Positions 20,600-30,850 of a DNA stretch of 64,000 bases are shown here, piece after piece. The stretch spans positions 13,689,263-13,753,262 of the forward strand of contig NC_134028.1 of assembly GCF_964204645.1 (NCBI RefSeq), written 5' to 3'. The translations under genes and the position numbers were made by a program. Source of the stretch: Tubulanus polymorphus. Its lineage: Eukaryota; Nemertea; Palaeonemertea; Tubulaniformes; Tubulanidae. Each line of letters starts with the position of its first letter. Positions within the stretch are counted from its first letter, which is position 1. The notes under the pieces are model-generated. The model searched no databases. It was not told where the DNA came from and saw nothing but the letters and a program-made list of their open reading frames with translations.

Positions 20600-23489
20600 T
20601 CACAAAAATAGCATTTTGACCTTTCAAGGACATCGGTGTGCAGCAAAGATATACGCGTTACGCTATGAGATTTTCAGGCAGGTGGGGAATTCGGGTCACC
20701 CGGGTCTATAGTCATGAACACTGTACTATAACGTCCAGACATCCATCTAAACGAGTCCATGCTCGTAGGTACCAGGTTTTTAGTATCCAGGCTGCAGGCG
20801 AATCATTTGGGTCACCTGCAATGTACTATAACCATAGAAATTTAGCACTGCTATGCTTTAACCAACCAACAGCTGATAGAGTTCATCAGAGCATCCAAAC
20901 TTTAAATCTCCAGAAAACTATCTACTGTTTCATAAGCAGTGGATGCCATGTATCGCCTTCAGCAACGCAAACATTAAAAAAATGTGACGATTTTAACAGC
21001 TAAATCTGCCAGCGATCACTCGATACCGTTACTTTTCATAGTTGATATCTTAAAAGTGAGATTGAAACAAATCCTTCCTGGATAAAAGGAACACCTTAAA
21101 CAGTCACCTAAAACATATTCATAGTCATACAGTCTTGGATAATTACATGCCACATAATTATTTTAGTTCAGAAATCGAAATATTTGAAGCTCGGCTTAAA
21201 ATAAAAATCCTCCGATATTTAACAAGTGTTTTAAAGAACAATGATATGTTTGATAACAGGGTCGAATGGCTTATTTTGAACATTTCATTCAATTCCAAAT
21301 TGGCTACATATTTCAGCCTAGATTTCTCACTTGAGACAGGATGATTTGATATTGTTTTAACAATCAAGAGAAATCCCTCCAGAAAATCAAGACGCGGGGA
21401 ATATATTTAAGGCAACGTTTCGCCTAAAAAATTGAAAAGTCATTTTGTATTTCTAATATAAAACATGTGCATCATCAGGCCTCATGACAGATAGGCTACT
21501 ACTCAACGGTGAAAGCCCTTAAATTCTGCTGACCTGTATTAATTTGTATTGGACAACAAACGTAAGTGACCTAACGCGGACAGCGATTTTATTGTCTGTA
21601 TCAATAAAATACATAATTAAGCATATATAGCCTTGGTATTTTTCTGCGCAGAAGTGTGTTTGTTGTTTGAGCTAAATGGATGAATGCCATCTGTATAACT
21701 GAGCAATAATGTTTTAATGCGATAGAGCTACCCCTCCCTCTCCGTAACTTTCAATCAATCTACGGTCCTAAAACGGTTTCGTATCAATAGATACATTAGA
21801 TGTAGATGTTGATTTAATTTCCGATAACAGAAACAATTAGTAGTCGTACTTTTCGGAAATTCAACTTAAGCCAGACTTTTCTAAGTCTGAGGATTTTTCT
21901 TAGTTCCAAACGATTCGACTTGTCACCGAATAACCAAGACCTCAATTCTTGTTATATCTTCGTGTTCATTAGTTAAATCTTATGTACATATCCAAGCACG
22001 AATCAAGGACTTCGGTAAGAAACAGATTTTGACAAAACTGATTCTGATATATGTCATCTGTGAGGGAAACGAGACATCAAGCTTAATTGCTGTTCTTGGT
22101 TCGACTCTGTTTTCATAGCCATTTAAAACATAGTAGTGCGGACCCGGTAAATCGAACTTCCGTCTTACCGAGTCAACAGGTCATTTTTTTCAAACTCAAA
22201 ATAAAATGTTGTTCGCCGCATTGCTCTTCCGGATCGATATTTGAATATTTATTCAAACAAAATGTTTGTTCTGGATATATTTAACATAAAACCAGACAGG
22301 AGAAAGTTAGACACAATTGTGTATATATGTTGATATTTCCTCTGTTCACAAGTTTACAACTGCTTACATCTGTTTTTATAAATAATTTAAACCGTTGTTG
22401 ACTCCTGACCATCCAACTTGAGTACGTCCACTAACAACCGTCTTGTTTGGTTCTCGCGTGGAAACCACGCATATTTTTTTGTTTATATCTACTTGTTAAA
22501 CTAGACACGACGTAATGATTGACAGTTCAGATAACAGCGTGTTGTTTTGCTGTTAGCGGAAAATTAGTCCATTGTAAATAATTCTTTGATTCATAAAATA
22601 CTAAATCACCCTAATGTAAGGGAATATTCTCCCTACTGAACTCAATTCAAATTGTTTTGCGCCATCGTTGACCTCGAACGATAAATTCAATGTAATTTTA
22701 AAACGCACTGAAAAATAACCAAAATATAGCGATAAATTTCCGTCAATAAGATTTTATTAATTATGGTATTTAATTGAATTTTAACGGAATTCGCCGAAGT
22801 TCAAACACCCTTCAACCTAGCAAGATAGCTATATCAGTGCGATTATACATTCCTCTGTCAGGAAGAAAATTTTGGTCAAGCCCATTTTCATGTATAGTCA
22901 ATTAGCACGCTGTCCTTTAAAACTAAGCAACATGTGATGCTCACAGTGTGCAGACTATTTTTGATCAGCGCGCTCAGTGACGTCACACAGAGCTCCTAAA
23001 CTATAATGATTCAAAAATTGAACTAAACTCAATGTATCGGTACAAATCCGAACATGTACACGGCCGGTATTTTACATTTGATACCAAACACCCGATCATG
23101 CAGCGCACAGACCGCACCAACCCGTGAAGTTTCGCCGTTAGTTTCTTATAGTATACATTTGCTCGGACGAAACTTATTTAGTTAACATTCTAACCGTGTG
23201 AATCCCTAGTTTTCGGAATTCTGACATTTTAGGAATTGTGCGCATAAACGCCGCTTTTCAAATAAAATTTGGAATTTAAAGATGATTGTCGTTTTCTAAT
23301 CCGTGAATTTGAAACTGTCGTAGGTTATCACTATTATTGCTATAACACAACTATCCTTCATGATTAACAGCATAAATACAGTATCGGGAAAGGAAACTAA
23401 CTCCATCCTTTATATTTCAATTCATATTTTGACACAGAATAGCGAACAGTAGGACCTTCTCAAGACGAAATAAAAAACAGATTCTCTCT
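20600..23489. other. No gene recognised
   Basis: Right interior of the 9.2-kb insertion. Frames at 20638-21003 and 21135-21344 have no recognisable family; no repeats beyond short ones were detected. Confidence 0.5.
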
Positions 23490-23880
23490 GTCCCCACATC
23501 TTCAAAATACTGTTTATTTATGGTAACATCCAATTAAAAACAACCGACTGGAGTTGGGCCAGTAATCGCAAGCAAAGGTCATGCAGTGAACCGACCTAGG
23601 CTACAATATTGTAGCCTCGGTCAGTGTTTACAAAAAAAGTTGTGCCGTGAACCGACCTAGGTTACAATATTGTAGCCTCGGTCAGTGCTAACAGCTGAAT
23701 CACACGTTCTGCGCAGACCCGCACTGCTAGGTAACAAATTATCTATCATTCCTTTGACCGAAGCATAACCGTTTTCTTTTTTCAGCTTTACAATTGATTC
23801 CATGAATTTAATAATTCCATTTTCGAATAATAATGTGTTATAACTACTAGCTCTAGTTTATTTATCAAGACATATGTTGC
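23490..23880. repeat. Right inverted-repeat arm of the 9.2-kb segment
   Basis: Reverse complement of 14680-15110. Carries two 36-bp palindromes, 23590-23625 and 23651-23686, of the form ACCGACCTAGG..CAATATTG..CCTCGGTCAGT. Confidence 0.8.
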
Positions 23881-24088
23881 CAGCGTTACCATAGTGACAG
23901 ACGGTGTCTGTTGAGTCTGGACGTATTGCGCCATACTGAATCACCGCAGACATATACCATTTAGTCAGGACGCATTGCAACATATTGGATCGCCGCTTTT
24001 TCAAAGAACAGACGGCATATACAGGGCACGTATATTTCTATCTTGTAATACAATTCGGAGTTATCAGTTCCAGCTATAAAATTTATAT

Positions 24089-24148
24089 CTTAATAACAAC
24101 AAAAAACAGTACTTACATTTAATGTAAGTACTGTTTTTTGTTATTAAG
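24089..24148. repeat. Near-perfect palindrome
   Basis: Arms 24089-24119 and 24121-24148 with a one-base spacer; the arms differ by one 3-base insertion. Copy C has a single arm (AATGTAAGTACTG) at 43050-43076, so the second arm is an inverted duplication specific to copy B. Confidence 0.85.
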
Positions 24149-24359
24149 AAATCAGAAAACGGGTTGCTTTAAATATGTTTAAGTGTATTAATCTATATTT
24201 AACAACAACTCTGTGAATTTGGAGTACTCCGTGTTGTAATAAAGTGAGATACGAGCCACTTCCCAAACTCACAAGCAATGATTTGACTCGTGCTAAATTT
24301 TAGCATAAACCTGGTTTAACTTCAAGTTAATTATATTCTACGCCAGATATCTTTTAGAT

Positions 24360-24580
24360 AACAAAATGAAGACAATTGCCATTTGAATCAAGAAAGTGAT
24401 GATGGATGTGGAATCAGAAATTATGGATGTTTCATCTCAAGAGATTGTAGCTGTTTTGTCGTGCAGTATAGATTTTCAATTTGCCGGAATTGCAGTCGCG
24501 TGTACAATTGTCGTTCGGTCGTTGTTAATGGTGACAGCCGTTCTGTATTAATTGGTTACAGTTCTGTGTTTGAATAATTA
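24360..24580 (+). pseudogene. Remnant of the unknown gene at 43179 (copy B)
   Basis: ACTTCAAGTTA and CAAGAAAGTGA...GGATGTGGAATCAG... stretches align with 43125-43290. The short frame 24383-24577 is not the original frame. Almost all the body of the gene is missing. Confidence 0.5.
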
Positions 24581-24775
24581 TATAACTGTGTATTGCACAA
24601 TAAGCGGTCATTGATGACCGCTTTTCTATTGTTCTTCGGGCGTTGTTAATGGTAATGACTGTTCTGTATTGATTGGGTACTCTTATGTGTTTGAATGTTG
24701 TAGTTTAGAGAATAAATATATAACTGTGTATTGCGCAATAAGCGGTCATACAGGACCGCTTTTCTATTGTTCTCA
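24505..24775. repeat. Tandem duplication carrying two hairpins
   Basis: Two units (about 24505-24645 and 24646-24775) sharing CGTTGTTAATGGT, GTTCTGTATT and ATATAACTGTGTATTGC. Each ends in a GC-rich hairpin: AAGCGGTCA/TGACCGCTT at 24602-24623 and AAGCGGTC/GACCGCTT at 24740-24761, nested in CAATA/TATTG. The shape suggests a transcript 3' end or structured RNA. Copy C has a different GC hairpin in the equivalent place (44074-44092). Confidence 0.7.
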
Positions 24776-24879
24776 ATTATTCTATCTTCGATTGTTACAA
24801 TTCGCATGATAAATATATGTGTTTTTGAAATCGGCCAGCATTTTCGTTAAATTACTTTTCAGTTTGAGGATTTAATATC

Positions 24880-24950
24880 GAGAATACGAAATGACTTATC
24901 CGGACAATTTAATTGCTCCTATAGATAGACAAACGAAGTGAGATATTTTG
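24880..24950 (+). promoter_or_regulatory. Conserved noncoding CGAAATGACTTATC element (copy B)
   Basis: TATCGAGAATACGAAATGAC... then GGACAATTTAATTGCTCC and TAGACAAACGAAGTGAGATATT; same order as 44200-44265 and minus 6310-6430. Confidence 0.6.
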
Positions 24951-25186
24951 AATCCTAATTTAAATAAATAGTATTCAAAATTACATAACTTCAACTAGCC
25001 ATTATTTCTATTTTTCAAAATCTAATATTTTCTTATGCAATTCTAATTAACACTAGATTAAATAGATTGTGATAAGATTTGAATAAAAAACAATAACTTC
25101 AAACAGATAGTATTCTTAGTGTTAACACTAGTATTAACCCAAAGAGGTACTAGTATCATTTTAGAATAAGAATTATATTTTTTCAC

Positions 25187-25202
25187 TTTTTTGCTAAAAT
25201 AA
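25187..25202 (+). promoter_or_regulatory. T-run/TAAATG promoter, copy B
   Basis: T6 at 25187-25192, 10-nt spacer GCTAAAATAA, ATG 25203. An upstream ACTAGTATCATTTTA stretch is also present before the copy C gene. Confidence 0.5.
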
Positions 25203-25791
25203 ATGTCTACGAAATCGAGTAAGAATAATATTGATATTGAAAAGACAATTGAAGATTTAGGTATTACTGATAATAAGGTTATTCCAACCAAAATTGAAAA
25301 TAATATTGATAATGAATATATATTACGAGTACTACTTATGTTGTAAGCACCATCTTGAGTTACTAATTGCTAGTGGAAAGTGTAATGAATTTATCGGAAA
25401 AATTATAACTTTTCAAGAACTAGATTCTATGAAACCAGATAAAGTAATCAAACATTTCAAAATATATGAAGAAGCTAGATTAGCTAGAATAAACGATTCT
25501 ATTAGTGATGGAATAGTTAAATGTTATCCTAAGTTATGTAACCGGATAATACCAATTGATGATGAAAATAAATTATATACTGATTTAAAAAATGACTACT
25601 TAGTCATGAAAGAATAACAAAAATGGGTTGGATACGCTTCATTTCAGTTAGGCAGAATAATGATATTAATTTCTACTGGTGTAATAACATTTTCCAATAT
25701 CAAACCTATAGTATATAAATCAGATAATATCGAAACAGCTATCGAAACAGATATTAAATCAGAACAAAAATTAGGTGAAATAAATGAGTGA
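25203..25791 (+). pseudogene. Conserved hydrophobic-tail protein, copy B
   Basis: Homologue of 5372-5959. Frameshift near 25318 and TAA at 25615-25617 before the hydrophobic stretch; the block YYLCCKHHLELLIASGKC is retained. The last codons overlap the next gene's ATG at 25784. Confidence 0.75.
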
Positions 25792-26080
25792 TGATGTTAA
25801 GAAGAAGCCTAGATCTGGAAAACAATTTATATGGGCAAGGGATTTGGGAAAAAGATCTTCCGAGTTAAAAAAAGCTAAGAAAGATAAATTAACTGTTATC
25901 AATGAATCACCTGTTATTAATTCGAATGATAATCCATCTAATGCTTCTAATACTGGAAGAAATAATTGCTTATATATTACAATTGGGTTAATCACAGTAA
26001 TTATATTCTCTGGCGTAATATATAAATCTAAATTTAATAATAATGACGATAATGATAAACCTTATATACCAGAAAAATAA
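25784..26080 (+). CDS. Small basic single-span membrane protein, copy B
   Basis: 98 residues, intact. KKKPRSGKQFIWARDLGKRS near the N-terminus matches KKPRSQKQIEWSRQLG in copy A; one membrane span LYITIGLITVIIFSGVIY. Coupled to the upstream frame through an ATGAGTGA overlap. Function unknown. Confidence 0.65.
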   Translation: MSDDVKKKPRSGKQFIWARDLGKRSSELKKAKKDKLTVINESPVINSNDNPSNASNTGRNNCLYITIGLITVIIFSGVIYKSKFNNNDDNDKPYIPEK

Positions 26081-26138
26081 ATCAAAAGATAAAATAATTG
26101 AAAATAAATCAAGATTATTATTAATGGATTAAAATAAG

Positions 26139-27229
26139 ATGAAAAAAGGACAATATTTAAGAGATTTATATTATAACCCAGAGAGTGAAGTAACATATTT
26201 GAGTGTTTCAGAATTATGGGATAAAATATATTTGATAATGAAAATATGAAATATAGTGAATTAAAATTAGTGGTTACAAAATCAACCAACATATCGAATC
26301 CATAAGAAAATGGATAAACATTATTTAACAAGAAAAGTTATGGTTTCATATATTGATCAACAATTGATCAGCAAGCAGATTTAATTTACATGAAAAACAT
26401 AGAAGAATACAATAAAGGTTATTTTTAGATATTAAATGTTATAGATATAATCAGTAGATACGCATGGAGTATACCAATCAAAAATAAAACTTGTATAGAA
26501 GTAACAAATGCTTTTAAAAATATATTTAAAGAAGCTATTCCAGGTAATATACAATTTGATGAAGGTAAAGAATTTTATAATAAACATTTAAAAAAATTAT
26601 AATCTGATGACGATGTGGATTATTTTTCAACACACTCAGATAAAAAAGCATCTATTATAGAAAGATTTAAAAGAACATCGAAAACTAGAATGTGGAAATA
26701 TTTTACTGCTAATGAAACATATAAATATATCGATGTATTAGATGATTTAGTGAAAGGTTATAATAATTCTAAACATAGTTCTATATATATGAAACCTATA
26801 CAAGCTAGAAAAGAAGATAATTCAGAAGTTGTTTGGAACAATTTATATAGAGTATTTGTAACACATGATTTTGGAGAACCTAAATTTAAAATTGGACAAC
26901 ATGTTAGAATATCTAAATATCGAAAAAAGTTTTTATAAAGGTTTTACTCCAAATTTTACTGAAGAAATATTTATAATTAAAAAATAATATTAGCGAAACC
27001 ATTTGTTTATAAATTAGAAGATTTAAAAGATGAAGAAATATTAGGTTATTTTTATGAACAAGAATTATCACTTGTAACGAATCCAGATGATATAGAATAC
27101 AAAATAGAAAAGGTATTGAAAACAAAAAATATTAAAGGAAAAAAGTATTCTTTAGTGAAATATAAAGAGTATGATGATGAATTTAATGAATGGATTCTAT
27201 CTAGTAAAATTAAAAGAATAAATGCATAA
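26139..27229 (+). pseudogene. INT: Polinton integrase, copy B
   Basis: Same order of blocks as 3340-4467: QYLRDLYYNPESEV at the start, QFDEGKEF near 26550, a RTSKTRMWKYFTANE block from 26680, HDFGEPKFKIGQHVRISKY near 26870, and a chromodomain remnant (YKIEKVLKTK, FNEWI) at the end. Stops and frameshifts near 26230, 26345, 26430, 26602, 26935 and 26985 kill it. The end overlaps the ATPase ATG (27222). Confidence 0.85.
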
Positions 27230-27835
27230 AGATTTATTTATATTTGAACCACATAATATGTTAGTAACTGGAGTAACAAATTGTGGTAAAACGCATTTCA
27301 TATTAGATTTGTTAGAAACTATTTATAAAAATCATTTTGATATTATAATATTATTCTGTCCTACTTATGAAATGCATAAAACATATAATAGGGATATATT
27401 TAAGATAAAAAAGTTGATCATATTAAATCCTAAAACAGTAAAAGAAAATTTAGATAATTGTATTGAAATAGCAATTGATATTTATAAAGCATCAAATACA
27501 TTATTCATTGTAGACGATTGTGGAAATTTACATGATTCAAAAGTTAGAGAAAGTGAACAATGCTATTTAGCTTTCTCTGGTTAACATTTTGGAATAACAA
27601 TTTGTGTTTTGAATCAAAAATATATTTCGATTGTGAAAGATTTTAGGGAGAATATTAGGTTTTTAGTTTTATTATATATAACACAGATAGAAAATCAACG
27701 CAACAATTATTGGAAGAGAATCAAATTATACCTACTGAATTACATGATGAATATATGAATAAATTAAAAAGTAATACAGGTTCCAAATTACTTCTGAGGC
27801 TTCAATTTCCATATGAATATAAATTTATAAAATAA
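27222..27835 (+). pseudogene. ATPase: Packaging ATPase, copy B
   Basis: Walker A GVTNCGKT and Walker B TLFIVDDC intact; TAA at 27582-27584 falls inside the conserved FSGRHFGIT block, and a frameshift follows near 27675. Confidence 0.88.
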
Positions 27836-28025
27836 GATATTATAAGTATTTATGTATTAGATACGTAAAAATACATAAATACTCAAAACCCATGTATTAA
27901 ATGCGTATTAAATACGTATTTGATACATAAATACTTAAAACCCCTTTTTTAAATGAATATTATTTATACAATTTATTTTACATTTTCAACCAAAATATTT
28001 TTAATTGTTCAACTTATATATAAAT

Positions 28026-28070
28026 AAGTTTGAAAATAATAAAGGTTATTTATTTTTTATTTTCAAACTT
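28026..28070. terminator. Hairpin between convergent genes, copy B
   Basis: Arms 28026-28039 and 28057-28070 (AAGTTTGAAAATAA and its complement). It lies between the ATPase (plus) and the zinc-finger gene (minus), a place for a bidirectional 3'-end signal; inference from position and symmetry only. Confidence 0.4.
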
Positions 28071-28659
28071 CAATATAAATTTATTTTAATTAATACATAT
28101 TAAATACGCATTAGATACCTTAATACTTAAGACCCTTTTTTTATTAACTATTATTTTATACAATTTTCTACCAATATATTATGTGAGATAATTTAAATTA
28201 CTATCTGAATCACTTCTATTATCAGACGCTAAAACTTCATTTAACCTATTTAATTTATCTAAAACTTTTTCTTATAAAACTTTATCATTACTTGTAAATG
28301 TATCTTCAATTTTCAATTTCTTAGTACCTTCATTATTATTATAATCAATATGTTTACCTTTAAATATATTTTCTATTGTTGTTCTATAAATTCTCTTATA
28401 CCAACACTTTTACAACATTATTAATATGTACAAATGTATTCATATGATTATTCCAATTTGTTGGGGCGTTTGAAAATTCACCTTTACAGTAACCACAATA
28501 ATTTCTATTTTCACTATAATTTAATATTATTTCATATAAGACGTAGAAGGAATAACATTACTATCAATTTCATTACTTAGATTATCAACAACACCACTTT
28601 TAACCATAGAAGCGATAACATTAAAAACCTCATTTTCTAATGAGTAAATACAGTTTATT

Positions 28660-28700
28660 AACACGAACGTTTTCGGGATCATATCCCCTCATCAGGTGAA
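28660..28700 (-). ncRNA. Hammerhead ribozyme motif in Penelope terminal repeat
   Basis: Minus strand: CTGATGA (28695-28689), stem II GGGG...CCC with an ATATGAT-type loop, GAAA (28674-28671), then ACGTTCGTG. The full core CUGANGA ... GAAA is present with correct stem II; stem III looks short, as in Penelope-type minimal hammerheads, which cleave best as dimers. Confidence 0.65.
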
Positions 28701-28811
28701 ATACAAGTGAATCAAATGATTAAACTACAGGTTTATATACAACATAAGTTACAAAATTACAAGTGCTAAATTCTAAGCTAATTACAAACCAAGTATTTAA
28801 TTACAAACTAA

Positions 28812-29195
28812 TTATTTGAATACATTTAGGATAAAGGATGAGCCGTTTTGAAATAATTGTTGATTTAAAGAGGGTCGTTGCGCTTTAATAAACAGGGCCT
28901 CCCTAATTTTACAGTCGAGATCAGATGAACCTTTGTCTAGAATTTTGAATTTGTTGTTACTGAATTCCTGATCACAAGTGTGACAAATTGCGAGATGTTG
29001 TCCAATCGCAGAAGTCTTTGATCTGTGTTCCTTAATCCTGATGGCCAAATGTCGTTTAGTTTTCCCAATATAGGAAGTGTTTATATCACATAAACAATTA
29101 AATTTATATATGACTTTAGCCTTCAGCGATTTAGGGGTAGCACATTTCAAAGAGAAAAAATTCTTAATTTTGGTCGTAGTGAATGCACATTTCAA
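28812..29195 (-). CDS. Penelope-like GIY-YIG endonuclease domain (partial)
   Basis: 127 residues. VIYKFNCLCDINTSYIGKT then RHLAIRIKEHRS is the GIY-YIG signature with the conserved Arg; GQHLAICHTC follows. The RT domain is absent (5' truncation). Confidence 0.8.
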   Translation of the reverse strand: MKCAFTTTKIKNFFSLKCATPKSLKAKVIYKFNCLCDINTSYIGKTKRHLAIRIKEHRSKTSAIGQHLAICHTCDQEFSNNKFKILDKGSSDLDCKIREALFIKAQRPSLNQQLFQNGSSFILNVFK

Positions 29196-29607
29196 GTTGA
29201 TTTCAAAATTCCTTTTAAATAGATATTTTAATTTTCGGGCAAATAGGATTGACGGGTTACCAATCTACGGTAATGAAATGAATAGATCAATTCCATCTTC
29301 AACAGGTTTCGGTTCGTGTTAATAAACTGTATTTACTCATTAGAAAATGAGGTTTTTAATGTTATCGCTTCTATGGTTATTCGGATATTTGAACTCTCTT
29401 CCTAAGATCTAACACCACTTTTATTATTATTGATTTCTATTAGTTTAGTTTTATAATTTTTAAAAATAGGATCAAATATCAAAGCTATATTACAAGGTAT
29501 TACATAATATAAGTCATCATTATTTTCATGTTTATCAATGTAAGGAATATGTTTATATACTTTACCTTCATCCATTTAATATATAAATTTCTATCAAAGT
29601 TAAAATT

Positions 29608-30850
29608 CTAATATATAACACTGTGTAATTGAGAATTTGTAATATTTAATTGCGCATCACATATAAAATAAATATGCATTTTGAAATTTTAACTTCCTTT
29701 TTTATTTTCCATTAATAATTCTATTCCATCTTTAGTGTTCTGCAGCTTTTTACCAGAACCACGTAATAAATGATCCTCCGTTGTTCTAAATCTAACCATA
29801 ATGCATATTTATAACCAGTATAATAATCTATTTGATTAATATAACAATTTTCAGATGATTTTATTTTTTCATTCATAAAATGTTTTCTAATTTCTGGCCA
29901 TTGATCAATCATTTTCATTCCTTGACAAAATATTTTATTTGCTATTCCTTGAATTGTTATTTCTATTTTTGATATTTCAGGATTATAATAATTATCAACC
30001 TGTATTGCACGATTAGAATATGTTGCAATTGTAAAAAATATTAATAAACCTTCAATAGAACTTCTTGGGATGTTGATATTCTCATTAATTATTTCATCAT
30101 TTGCATTAATAGTTACAGTTTTAAATTTATCAATATAATCATATTATAATGAAAATCCTTGATCATACTGAGTTTGAATTATACTTGAAATATTTTCATC
30201 GGTTACTGTATCAAATTCTAAACATATATTCGATAGGTTATCACCCATACCTTTAACAACGCTAGATAAAACAACTTCATTAACAGGAGCAAATGTTATT
30301 TCGAATATAATATCTTCTTGTAAAACATTTATATGAAGGCGCATTATTATTTAACAATTCAAAATCTAATGGAACTTTATATTTGCTTCCATGAATCTTT
30401 TTTATCAAATTATCTGCGTACGAGTTACTATTGCGTCATAAGCTCCTGATCTTAATTTATTTTGATTTTCTGATTGGATGCTTGAGGTATCATATTATTT
30501 CTATTTTCTTTTGTTAACCATAAATCTTTATAACGCTTAAATAAATTATAATCATCTAATGAAAAAACTGTTTCTGGTCCAATCTTTATAGTTAATTTTT
30601 TAATCAAATATCTTCCAACATTATCAACAACATAATTATTATCATGACCAGTTACTTTTATATCAGCTGATAAATGAATGCTATTTGGAACATAAAAAGT
30701 ATTTTGTGTTTATCGAGGAATTCTAACATATAAAGTTTCATCGGGATTAATATTAGAAGGATTATGAGTAATTATATGATGAGATCTTTCTGCTTTAATA
30801 GCATTTGATATTCTAGAATTCTTAGAAGGATTTATATAACTTCCACTCAT
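29608..30850 (-). pseudogene. MCP: Major capsid protein, copy B
   Basis: ATG at 30850 after an AAATAA context. Conserved blocks (NPSNINPDETLYVRIPR, VDNVGRYLIKKLTIKIG, IDQWPEIRKHFMNEK) are readable, broken by a stop near 30712, frameshifts near 30480, 30410, 30330 and 29790, and a stop near 30147. The tail beyond 29700 keeps the C-terminal segment that copy A reads in another frame. Confidence 0.88.

Larger units (their letters stand above)
14680..23880. mobile_element. Inverted-repeat-bounded 9.2-kb insertion in copy B, unclassified
   Basis: Bounded by about 400-bp inverted arms and placed between the HNH gene and the remainder of copy B, a junction that is only about 0.5 kb long in copy C once its MITE is discounted. 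No transposase or Polinton gene was found inside; the only recognisable cargo is the Penelope-like element at 18960-20570. It may be a non-autonomous large DNA transposon or a decayed Polinton. Confidence 0.55.
28603..29410 (-). mobile_element. Short Penelope-like element with 13-bp target duplication
   Basis: AACACCACTTTTA flanks the insertion at 28590-28602 and 29411-29423. Near-identical inverted arms lie at about 28601-28668 and 29312-29379, a terminal arrangement known for Penelope elements. The insert carries the endonuclease end of the element only. Confidence 0.8.
28179..29577 (-). pseudogene. C2H2 zinc-finger protein gene split by a Penelope insertion, copy B
   Basis: Start ATG at 29577 (MDEGKVYKHIPYI), interrupted by the element at 28603-29410, then resumes. 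A zinc-finger remnant (CGYCKGEFSNAPTNWNNH) is readable near 28480 across frame changes. It occupies the place of the intact gene at 47732-48457. Confidence 0.6.

Noticed and set aside
20638-21003. 121-residue plus-strand frame
   Set aside because: No recognisable domain, no neighbours and no repeat partner; likely chance.
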